From positions 1 through 40,808 of the forward strand of contig JAHECW010000030.1 of assembly GCA_024641545.1 (NCBI GenBank): a DNA stretch of 40,808 nucleotides, read 5' to 3'. Shown piece by piece: positions 8,443-15,373 of the stretch. Source of the DNA: Acidobacteriota bacterium. Lineage in GTDB: Bacteria; Acidobacteriota; Thermoanaerobaculia; Thermoanaerobaculales; Sulfomarinibacteraceae. Under the pieces are notes generated by a model, which was given only the letters and a program-made list of their open reading frames with translations, did not search any database and was not told the DNA's origin. Numbering within the stretch: position 1 is the stretch's first letter; the number at the start of each line of letters is the position of its first letter. Position numbers and translations under genes: made by a program.

Positions 8443-9096
8443 GTGATAATCTGCAGCAGAGTGGGGGATTCTCCTATTCGTCACGATTCTGAGAACAAAC
8501 GGCGTTCGACGGCACGTGGGTCGTTGTGGCTCCACGGTGCGGTTGCGGCGATCGTGTTGCTCTTGCCACACACGCTGCCCGCTGAGGATCCTGGAACTCT
8601 TCCCGATAGGATGCTTACGTTGCCCGACCGCATCGGCAGTGCGCATACGGTGCATTGGACGGCCCAGACCTTCGAAGAGGGTGGGACCTTCACGCTGTAT
8701 CGAGGCAACCGGCTCGATCAACTCGAACCCACTCTGAGTACAACCGCTGTCCGCGGTGTCGAAACATACTCGGTGAGGGACGATGCGCCTTTTTCGGTCT
8801 GGCTGTTTTATCAACTCCGGTATGTACGAAAATCCGGTCACGAGGTGGTTCTCACCACGATCGCGGTGAATCAACAACGACTCGATCGGGATGTTTCCGG
8901 CGTTGAACTTCCGCCGCCAAGCGGCAAGGCTCTGGTCCGCTTGGAGTGGGCTGGGCCGGTGCTTTCCGAATCCATCAGCGCGCCCAAAGACGGCGGACTG
9001 CCATGGGACACGTCACCATCACCGGAAGTGCCGCCTCCACGGCCGGCTGCCGTTCGGAGGGGGACCTCGGTCGCAGAGGCCGACATGGGTGTGTAG
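8443..9096 (+). CDS. Secreted protein of unknown function with one beta-sandwich-like domain
   Basis: I do not recognise the family. The frame encodes up to 217 aa. A signal peptide is visible (HGAVAAIVLLLPHTLPAED) after a basic stretch ENKRRSTARG. The body reads like a fibronectin-type or CARDB-like beta sandwich (HTVHWTAQTFEEGGTFTLYRG...FYQLRYVRKSGHEVVLTTIAVN), followed by a Pro-rich tail. The start is uncertain: GTG 8443 opens the frame, but a possible -10 element (TGTGATAAT, 8442-8450) would place transcription start near 8457, favouring GTG 8461 (211 aa), nearly leaderless. The tail has no DGFE motif. Base composition is lower in GC than the flanking genes. It lies 57 bp before the next secreted protein, perhaps in one transcript. 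Confidence 0.55.
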   Translation: MIICSRVGDSPIRHDSENKRRSTARGSLWLHGAVAAIVLLLPHTLPAEDPGTLPDRMLTLPDRIGSAHTVHWTAQTFEEGGTFTLYRGNRLDQLEPTLSTTAVRGVETYSVRDDAPFSVWLFYQLRYVRKSGHEVVLTTIAVNQQRLDRDVSGVELPPPSGKALVRLEWAGPVLSESISAPKDGGLPWDTSPSPEVPPPRPAAVRRGTSVAEADMGV

Positions 9097-9153
9097 GCTC
9101 TGCAGCCGGGGGAGACATAGGATTTCACCGAGATTCAAAGTAAGGGGGAGAGT

Positions 9154-10356
9154 ATGAGGAAGGTTGCATTTGTGGCATTTTTGTTTGTGGTGTTCGGGAT
9201 TGCAGGGACGCTGGTTGCGGCCGGCGGTCCGGTCGATCCGGCAGGATTCTCCGCGGGAATGAGCATTGACAAGGCGGCGCCGGTGCCCCATCCCGATGGT
9301 TGGGTGCCGCTCGGACGCACCGGTGGCGAAACATGCGCAACCGCGACGGTGATCCCCTCCGTGCCGTACACCGATGATGGTTCAACCGCCGCCGCAGTCA
9401 ACGACTACGATGAGGTTTGTCCATACTCGGGAAGCACCTCTCCTGACGTGGTCTACTCATACACGCCGGCCGCCACCATCACGGTAGACGTCACCCTGTG
9501 CGCCGGGATAACGGATTACGATACGAAGCTCTACGTCTATGAAAACACCTGTCCGGGTGGCGGCCCGTTCGCGTGTAACGATGACTCGTGCACCGCTCCG
9601 TTAGGACAGAGTTACGTCTCTTCATTGAGCGCTCTCACATTGACAGCCGGCAACACTTATTATTTTGTTGTTGATGGTTATGGTGGTGCTTCCGGCAACT
9701 ACACGATTGACATCAGCGAGAGCGTGCCCCTTGCGCCCCTCGATTGTGACCCGGCAGGCCTCCTGTACGGACAGAATTCCGATCCTGATACCGCCAGTTG
9801 GTCATTCTCAACGAGCACTGCCGCGGCGTGGGCCGGTTCAGGATATGCCGTATACGATGACTTCCAAACGGACTATTTCGAGGTTTGTGACCTGCATTTC
9901 TGGGGATTGAGCCTGTTCAACAACGGCGCATGGAGTGCGTGTGATCCCACCGCCGATGGTGGCATGCCGTTTACAGTGGCCTTCTACAATGACAACGGTG
10001 CGGGACAGCCGGACACCGCCGCTTCGATCTGCGAATACACCGGCGTGGTCCCGGATGGCATCGCTGCCGCCGCGGGCTCGTATTCCGGTTTTACAAGCTA
10101 TAAGTTCGACATCAGCTCGCTACCGTCGTGCTGCCAGCTTCCTGCAACGGGAACGGTCTGGGTGATGATTCGCAACGAGGCGATGACAACTGTGGATTGT
10201 GCGTTCCTTTGGGCGAGCAGCGGCAACGGCCCGACGGGTAACTCGTGGCAGTATGACTATAGTGCGGGGACCTGGACAAACACCACGTACGAGCGAGGCA
10301 TGTGCCTGACCGGTACGACGTGGCCGGTTGAACTGCAGACCTTCTCGATCGAGTAG
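9154..10356 (+). CDS. Secreted protein with pre-peptidase C-terminal (PPC)-like domain
   Basis: This 400-aa exported protein starts at ATG 9154 behind a strong AAGGGGGAGAG. The signal peptide is MRKVAFVAFLFVVFGIAGTLVAAG. Residues about 65-190 match the PPC-type jelly roll: ETCATATVIPSVPYTDDGST, then YTPAATITVDVTLCAGITDYDTKLYVYENTC, then YYFVVDGYGGASGNYTIDIS. In known proteins this domain follows proteases and is often removed; here no protease is attached. Residues about 200-390 are a second beta-rich region with Cys pairs. The protein ends exactly at WPVELQTFSIE, resembling the LPVEL-x-SF linker that precedes T9SS tails in Bacteroidota, but with nothing after it. Codon use is richer in A and T than neighbours. 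A clear terminator follows. Confidence 0.75.
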   Translation: MRKVAFVAFLFVVFGIAGTLVAAGGPVDPAGFSAGMSIDKAAPVPHPDGWVPLGRTGGETCATATVIPSVPYTDDGSTAAAVNDYDEVCPYSGSTSPDVVYSYTPAATITVDVTLCAGITDYDTKLYVYENTCPGGGPFACNDDSCTAPLGQSYVSSLSALTLTAGNTYYFVVDGYGGASGNYTIDISESVPLAPLDCDPAGLLYGQNSDPDTASWSFSTSTAAAWAGSGYAVYDDFQTDYFEVCDLHFWGLSLFNNGAWSACDPTADGGMPFTVAFYNDNGAGQPDTAASICEYTGVVPDGIAAAAGSYSGFTSYKFDISSLPSCCQLPATGTVWVMIRNEAMTTVDCAFLWASSGNGPTGNSWQYDYSAGTWTNTTYERGMCLTGTTWPVELQTFSIE

Positions 10357-10376
10357 GCCTCTCATTGAAACCACCC

Positions 10377-10409
10377 GAGGCCTCGGCATTGCCGGGGCCT
10401 CCTTTTTTT
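10377..10409 (+). terminator. Rho-independent terminator
   Basis: GAGGCCTCGG (10377-10386), loop CATTG, then CCGGGGCCTC (10392-10401) form a 10-bp stem with one G-U pair, followed by a C and seven T (10403-10409). It is placed 20 bp after the secreted PPC protein. Immediately downstream, AATCAGGGAC (10410-10419) and GTCTCTGATT (10431-10440) form a second 10-bp stem with one G-U pair. Confidence 0.9.
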
Positions 10410-10581
10410 AATCAGGGACGGCCAACCGGGGTCTCTGATTGCCATGGCCAGACGCTCGAAACGGAAACGGTGATTCTCCTACGAGATCGGGGATAGGGCT
10501 GGGTCGGAAATCGTTCCGGCTCCCCGGTCGATCGAGAAAGAGGGCGAGGTTCCGCGCGCCCGGAGCAACAGGAGACAGACA

Positions 10582-11643
10582 GTGAATCTTGCAGATTTCG
10601 GATGGAACGACCGTCTCGAATCGCTCTTCAACACTGATCTCAACACCAATTTCGTTCCCGCCCGGGTGATCCGGGTGGATCGCGGCGCCGTGACCGTACA
10701 GAGCGCCGCCGATGCCGTCGCCGCAGTGGTCGCAGGTACCCTCGACCCTTCGGGAGAATCCGTTGCACCGGCTGTCGGCGACTGGGTTGTGCTTGATCTC
10801 GCCACCGACACTGCGGTGATCCGTGCCGTCCTGCCCCGCTCCGGAGCACTGTCGCGCCGGCGGCCGGGCTCGGCCGATCACGCGCAGGCGGTGGCCGCGA
10901 ATGTCGATGTCGTGTTCATCGTGGAGTCGGTCGAACGCGGCCCCAGTCCGCGCCGGATCGAGCGTGCCGTCGCCCTCGCGTGGGATGCCGGAGCAACCCC
11001 GGTGATTGTGCTGACCAAAACAGATCTCTGTGAGGATCTCGATGCCGCAGTTGCCGTTGCACGCAGGGGCGCGCCGTTTTCGGATGTCCTGCCTCTGTCG
11101 GCGGTGGCGGGTGACGGCATCGGTGACCTGGTTGCCCGTCTGCCGTTCGGATCCACCGCGGTCCTCCTCGGGCCGTCGGGAGTCGGGAAGTCGACGTTGG
11201 CCAATGCCCTGCTGGGAGAGCAGCGCCTGGCGGTGTCGCCCGTCCGCAAAGGAGATTCCAAGGGACGCCACACGACCACCCACCGCGAGTTGGTGCTGCT
11301 GCCTTCGGGAGGTTGCCTCATCGACACCCCGGGGATCCGTGAACTCGGTCTGTGGCTCGATCCGGGATCGGTGACATCGACCTTCCCCGAAATCGAGACG
11401 GCCGCCGAGCGCTGTCGTTTTCGGGACTGCCGACACCAGGACGAGCCCGGTTGTGCGGTGGTGGCCGAGGTCGAGGGGGGTCGGCTCGACGAAGCCCGTC
11501 TGGCCAGCTACCACCGCCTGCTCCGCGAGGCCGAGCACCTCGATCAGCGACTCGACGCCTCGCGGCGACACGAGATCCGGGCCCGCGAACGCAGCTTCGG
11601 CAAGATGGTGCGGGAGGTGATTCGGTTGAAGAACAAACGGTAG
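10582..11643 (+). CDS. rsgA: Small ribosomal subunit biogenesis GTPase RsgA
   Basis: This 353-aa protein starts at GTG 10582 with AGGAG about 8 nt upstream. The order of motifs is that of the circularly permuted GTPases: an N-terminal OB-fold (ARVIRVDRGAVTVQ...VGDWVVLD), then TKTD (G4), then the P-loop GPSGVGKST, then DTPGIRE (G3). The C-terminal zinc knuckle is CRFRDCRHQDEPGC, giving the C-x4-C-x-H-x5-C arrangement. RsgA binds the 30S decoding centre late in maturation and is stimulated by the ribosome. Length and motif set are normal, so function is confidently assigned. The next gene starts 11 bp downstream. Confidence 0.96.
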   Translation: MNLADFGWNDRLESLFNTDLNTNFVPARVIRVDRGAVTVQSAADAVAAVVAGTLDPSGESVAPAVGDWVVLDLATDTAVIRAVLPRSGALSRRRPGSADHAQAVAANVDVVFIVESVERGPSPRRIERAVALAWDAGATPVIVLTKTDLCEDLDAAVAVARRGAPFSDVLPLSAVAGDGIGDLVARLPFGSTAVLLGPSGVGKSTLANALLGEQRLAVSPVRKGDSKGRHTTTHRELVLLPSGGCLIDTPGIRELGLWLDPGSVTSTFPEIETAAERCRFRDCRHQDEPGCAVVAEVEGGRLDEARLASYHRLLREAEHLDQRLDASRRHEIRARERSFGKMVREVIRLKNKR

Positions 11644-11654
11644 AATCGGATTCG

Positions 11655-12422
11655 GTGGCACGCCTCGGACCCATTCGCACCTCCGCCGTCAAGATCTCCG
11701 TCGGCCTCGTCACCGCCGTGCTGGGCAGCGCGGCGGTGATTGCGGGTCTCGTGTCGCAGCGTGCCGCCGCCCGGGTGACCCATCTCTGGGGAGTGGCGTG
11801 TCTCCGGATCACGGGGGTGCCGGTCGTGGTCGAGGGGCTCGGCCACCTGGCCGAGGGACAGCGCTACGTGATCATGGCCAACCACGAGTCGAGCCTGGAC
11901 ATCCCGGTCCTTCTCGCCGCGCTGCCGCCGTCGCTGGAGCTGCGGTTTCTGGCCAAGAAAAGCCTCTTCGGGATTCCATTCCTCGGTTGGGCCATGACCA
12001 GCGCCGGCTTCATCCCGGTGGATCGGGAGGATCGGAGCACCGCCGCGGCGACCCTGAAACAGACCCTCGACGAGGTCAAGCGCGGCGGTTCTCCGCTCGT
12101 CTTCCCCGAGGAGACCTGGACCACCGACGGCCGGCTCCTGCGGTTTGCCCGCGGCGGCTTTCTGGTTGCCATCAAATCGGGTCTGGAGATTCTCCCCGTC
12201 GGGCTCGAGGGGCCGCGGATGGTGCTGCCGCCGGGCGAGGGGGTGATCCGGCCGCGGCGGGTGGCGGTGCGGATCGGCGAGCCCATCGCCACCGCCGGTG
12301 TCGGGGTTTCGCGGCTGCGTGAGCTCATGCGATCGACACGCTGCGAGATCGACCGCCTGCGCGGGCCGAAAGGGCACGTCACCGACGCCGAAGGGGATGA
12401 CTCGCGGCCAGCGGGTTGGTGA
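11655..12422 (+). CDS. 1-acyl-sn-glycerol-3-phosphate acyltransferase (PlsC family)
   Basis: The protein is 255 aa from GTG 11655, the only start in frame between the rsgA stop and the conserved core. One N-terminal membrane segment (VKISVGLVTAVLGSAAVIAGLV) anchors it. The four acyltransferase blocks are present: NHESSLDIPV (H-x4-D catalytic pair), SAGFIPVDR (acceptor binding), FPEETWTTDG (block III, where the usual Gly of FPEGT is Glu) and ILPVGLEG (block IV). It would acylate lysophosphatidic acid or a related lysophospholipid at the inner membrane. TAGAAT (11641-11646) resembles a -10 element, though the gene may simply be read through from rsgA. It converges with the DUF2270 gene 10 bp away. 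Confidence 0.88.
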   Translation: MARLGPIRTSAVKISVGLVTAVLGSAAVIAGLVSQRAAARVTHLWGVACLRITGVPVVVEGLGHLAEGQRYVIMANHESSLDIPVLLAALPPSLELRFLAKKSLFGIPFLGWAMTSAGFIPVDREDRSTAAATLKQTLDEVKRGGSPLVFPEETWTTDGRLLRFARGGFLVAIKSGLEILPVGLEGPRMVLPPGEGVIRPRRVAVRIGEPIATAGVGVSRLRELMRSTRCEIDRLRGPKGHVTDAEGDDSRPAGW

Positions 12423-12432
12423 AACCTGCGGG

Positions 12433-13128
12433 CTACTCCCGGGCCCGCGCGGCAACCTTGCGGTAGTGGGTGCTCCAGTCCTCGATCTGCTCCGCGGACG
12501 GGCAGGTCAACGACAGAACGACGGCGGTGATGACGAAGGCCACCGATGAGGCGGCGACGAACCACGAGGGAATGATGCCGCCGATGGCGAGGCGCGAGTA
12601 GAGCTCAGCGACGGAGTGCGGTCGCGCCGGGTGGATGATCAGCTTGATGACCCAGACGCCGGTGATGAAGAGCAGCAGCATGAGGTAGTTCCGCCGCAGC
12701 CGCACCCGAACCGCGGTGAACGTGGTGATCAGAAAGTGGGTGCGCCGCAGATCCGCGGCCAGCAGCCGGCGCCAGTCGGGGATGGCCCTGCGGTCCTCCG
12801 TGGGGTGGAGATGTTCCGCGAAAAAGCCGAGCTGGAGGAGGTAGACCCGCCACTTGCTGTGGTGGAGGTGGCGGTACCGCCGGCCCTCGATGAGGAGCGA
12901 GAACGAGAACAGTGCGAGTCCGAGAAGCAGGGTGTAGTGAGGAACATCCGGGTGGCCGAGGGTGAAGGTCGCGAGACCGGTGGCCAGGACAATGGCCCAG
13001 TTCGAGGTGACGTCGAGGCGCTGGCGCCAAACCGTGAGGCGGTTCATTTCCCCGCGATAGAGATGGGCGATCGCGGCCGAGCACGATGGAGAGTCGAGGG
13101 AGGGGAGTTCGGATTCGGGCTGTTGCAT
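12433..13128 (-). CDS. Integral membrane protein, DUF2270-like
   Basis: This 231-aa protein has four likely transmembrane segments. The N-terminal MNRLTVWRQRLDVTSNWAIVLATGLATFTLG and the following HYTLLLGLALFSFSLLIEGRRYRHLHHSKWRVYLLQLGFFAEHL match what I recall of the DUF2270 family, whose function is unknown. LRRNYLMLLLFITGVWVIKLIIHP and IPSWFVAASSVAFVITAVVLS are the last two helices. It starts 6 bp after the stop of the beta-helix gene on the same strand, so the two may share a transcript. Confidence 0.75.
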   Translation of the reverse strand: MQQPESELPSLDSPSCSAAIAHLYRGEMNRLTVWRQRLDVTSNWAIVLATGLATFTLGHPDVPHYTLLLGLALFSFSLLIEGRRYRHLHHSKWRVYLLQLGFFAEHLHPTEDRRAIPDWRRLLAADLRRTHFLITTFTAVRVRLRRNYLMLLLFITGVWVIKLIIHPARPHSVAELYSRLAIGGIIPSWFVAASSVAFVITAVVLSLTCPSAEQIEDWSTHYRKVAARARE

Positions 13129-13134
13129 GGCGCC

Positions 13135-13203
13135 TCAATCTAGCACGAACCGCGGCTGGTGCCACGCCGTGAGATCCCCCGACTCGAAGCCGTCGGCGAA
13201 CAG
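13135..13203 (-). other. C-terminal DGFE tag of the beta-helix protein
   Basis: The last 22 residues hold LF-A-DGFESGDLTAWH followed by a seven-residue extension. It is one of four copies of the (I/L)F-x-DGFE-x5-W pattern at the ends of unrelated exported proteins in this window. The extension after the Trp is unique to this copy. Confidence 0.7.
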
Positions 13204-15144
13204 GGGCGCGCCGTACTCGACGGCGCCGATGTCTGGGGCGGCGCCTCCGAAGCCGTCGTTGATGCCCGGGATGGTGAGGCCGCGGTTAATCAACGGGCTC
13301 GCCGCCAGCGGGGCGAAGTCGCCGCCTGAGGGATCGCGCAGCAGGGGAGGAGCGGACAAGCCGTTGGGCTCCTGGCCGGCGAAGAGTTGCAGCGCCTGGA
13401 GATCGGCGAGAACGGCGCCATCCCAGCGGACGAAACGGCCGGCGTCGGCGGTGTGGAGGTCGTCCCAGTCGAGATCGAGGGTGATCGGGTTGACCTTGTA
13501 GATCGCGTACTGGGTTCCGGCGAAGACGTTGTTGCGCGCGACAAGATAGGTGCTTTCGCCGGGGTTGAGCAGGGCGAGGGCGTCGGTCCCCGGCGCCTCG
13601 GTGAGGAAGGTGTTGTGGTAGAGAAAGAGCGGGCCGATGGGCGTTGCGTAGCCGCTGTTGATCTTGAGCGCGCTCGCGGTGTAGCCATCGGTCTGGCTGG
13701 TGCGGCTGTTGCCGAAGTTGTACGCCACGTTTCGGATGATCCAGGTCGGCCCCGGCGCCGCCGGCGCGACGGCAAAGGCCATGTGGACGTCCTCGATGCG
13801 GTTGCCCCAGATCCGGACATTGCTGCAGTAGCCCTCGGGCTCGATGGCGTCGTCGGTGTGCTCGGAGAATTTGTTTTCATAGACATCGGTCTCGGTGGTG
13901 AACCCGGTGGGAGGCGGTGACGAACCGCACGGGCCCATGCCGTTGAAGAACCCCCGGATCGCGTTGCGGCGGATGACGTTGCCGCGGCCCGGGTTGTCGG
14001 TGAGCGCCACCGCGTTGTTCTCGGCGCTCGAGGCCTTGGTGTAGGGCCACGGCCAGTCGAAGATCGAGGTGTCCCAGAACTCGTTGTTCTCGACGGTGTT
14101 GCGCTCGCCGCCCTTGATCCAGACTCCGGCTGAGCCGATCTCGTGGATCCGCGATGTGCGAATCACGCAGTCCGACGAGAAGCGCAGATAGACACCCTTG
14201 CCGTAGTCCCCGGCGCCGAAGTGGCGAATCTCGAGATTCTCGATCCGGACATGGCTGCGGCCGTCGAGGTAGAAGCCGTTTTCGAGACGCGCCACGTGCA
14301 TCTGGCGGGTCGCCGGCGAGCTGCCGTCGGCGTTCTTGACGAAAAGGGTTGAGCCGTCGAAGAAAAAGCCGCCCGGGGCTCCGGCGCCCAGGGCTCCCAG
14401 GTCGGCGAGACTCGAGTAGCGGAAGAGCCGTCCCTGGTCGGTGACGACGTGGCCCGTGGAGAACCCGAGGCTGTGGGAGTGGACACCGGTTCCGACCGGG
14501 GTCCATGCGACCCCGCCGAGTACGGTTTCGTCCGCGCCGTCGAGCACCGCCCCGGCGGCCGCGCCGCGGAAGACGATGGGTTGTGCGGCCGTGCCCGAGG
14601 TCGGGACGGTCACCGATTCGCGGTAGGTCCCCGGCTGGATCAGGATGAGATCGCCGGGTTGCGAGAGATCGGCTGCGTGCTGGATGGTCTCGAGGGGAGC
14701 GCCGGGGTCGGTGCCGAGGTTCGAGTTGTTGCCCGACGGCGAGACGTAGAGGGTTCGGACCGAGGGCTCGGGGAAGATGTCCGACCGGGTGTCGACGACG
14801 AACTCGACCTGCGAGACCCCGGTCACGCCGTCAGGATCGGTGAGATTCAACCGGACCGCGTACCCGGTGGAAGGTTCGAGATCAAACAGGCTACCGACAA
14901 AGTGGGTCGCGTCGATCCGCACCGCCGGATGGGCGGGAACGAACGTCTGGCCTGAGGGCGATCGCCGTTCGAGGCTCACCGAGGCGTCGAAATCGTCGTC
15001 ACCGTCAACGACGACAACGATACCGGCGGCGTGGAAGTTCGCATGGCCGCTTGCATCGACCAACGAAACGGTGTTCTGAGCCACGCCGGGAAGGGCGGTG
15101 GCAAGAAACAACCAGACCACCGGGAAGAAGCACCGGTATTTCAT
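13135..15144 (-). CDS. Secreted right-handed beta-helix protein with C-terminal DGFE tag
   Basis: This 669-aa protein starts at ATG 15144 behind AATGAGGTC. A signal peptide (KYRCFFPVVWLFLATALPGVAQ) opens it. Residues about 30-125 look like a fibronectin-type domain. From TLYVSPSGNNSNLGTDPGAPLETIQHAADL onward comes the DUF1565-type entry to a parallel beta-helix, with successive coils such as HVRIENLEIRHFGAGDYGKGVYLRFSSDCVIRTSRIHEIG and NTVENNEF. Such helices bind or cleave polysaccharides (pectate lyase-like), but I cannot identify a catalytic triad. The protein ends in DGFESGDLTAWH plus seven residues, the same tag found on three other exported proteins here. Confidence 0.83.
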   Translation of the reverse strand: MKYRCFFPVVWLFLATALPGVAQNTVSLVDASGHANFHAAGIVVVVDGDDDFDASVSLERRSPSGQTFVPAHPAVRIDATHFVGSLFDLEPSTGYAVRLNLTDPDGVTGVSQVEFVVDTRSDIFPEPSVRTLYVSPSGNNSNLGTDPGAPLETIQHAADLSQPGDLILIQPGTYRESVTVPTSGTAAQPIVFRGAAAGAVLDGADETVLGGVAWTPVGTGVHSHSLGFSTGHVVTDQGRLFRYSSLADLGALGAGAPGGFFFDGSTLFVKNADGSSPATRQMHVARLENGFYLDGRSHVRIENLEIRHFGAGDYGKGVYLRFSSDCVIRTSRIHEIGSAGVWIKGGERNTVENNEFWDTSIFDWPWPYTKASSAENNAVALTDNPGRGNVIRRNAIRGFFNGMGPCGSSPPPTGFTTETDVYENKFSEHTDDAIEPEGYCSNVRIWGNRIEDVHMAFAVAPAAPGPTWIIRNVAYNFGNSRTSQTDGYTASALKINSGYATPIGPLFLYHNTFLTEAPGTDALALLNPGESTYLVARNNVFAGTQYAIYKVNPITLDLDWDDLHTADAGRFVRWDGAVLADLQALQLFAGQEPNGLSAPPLLRDPSGGDFAPLAASPLINRGLTIPGINDGFGGAAPDIGAVEYGAPLFADGFESGDLTAWHQPRFVLD

Positions 15145-15187
15145 GTCGACCTCATTCTCATCGTCGTCCTGGATGATCGGTTCGGGC

Positions 15188-15203
15188 GGTGACGATCATC
15201 ACC
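15188..15203. promoter_or_regulatory. Near-palindrome upstream of the subtilase promoter
   Basis: GGTGACGATCATCACC is a 16-bp palindrome with a single mismatched pair (C and A flanking GATC). It lies 11 bp upstream of the -35 box at 15215 and between two divergent secreted-protein genes, so it may be an operator for either or both. Confidence 0.35.
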
Positions 15204-15214
15204 CACCGTGGGGA

Positions 15215-15244
15215 TTGACAAAGGAGATTTAAATCAGGTATCAT
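15215..15244 (+). promoter_or_regulatory. Sigma70-like promoter of the subtilase gene
   Basis: TTGACA (15215-15220) and TATCAT (15239-15244) are separated by 18 bp. The spacer contains the 10-bp perfect palindrome GATTTAAATC (15226-15235), a possible repressor site. It is a good match in a GC-rich background. A leader of about 120 nt would precede the start at 15374; I see no strong structure in that leader. Confidence 0.6.
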
Positions 15245-15373
15245 TACGAACGCCATGTTACCCCAACAACTCAAGAGTCCCTGAAGCGAGGCCTTTCCGC
15301 CGGCCGATGGCGGCGGTCCGCTCTTCGCCCGACGAGGCAGGCGCGACCCGTGGCGACCGGGAGGGTGATTCAG

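Noticed and set aside
8218-8877. 219-codon minus-strand ORF over the divergent region and the secreted protein
   Set aside because: It crosses the signal peptide of the plus-strand gene and a likely promoter, and has no recognisable domain.
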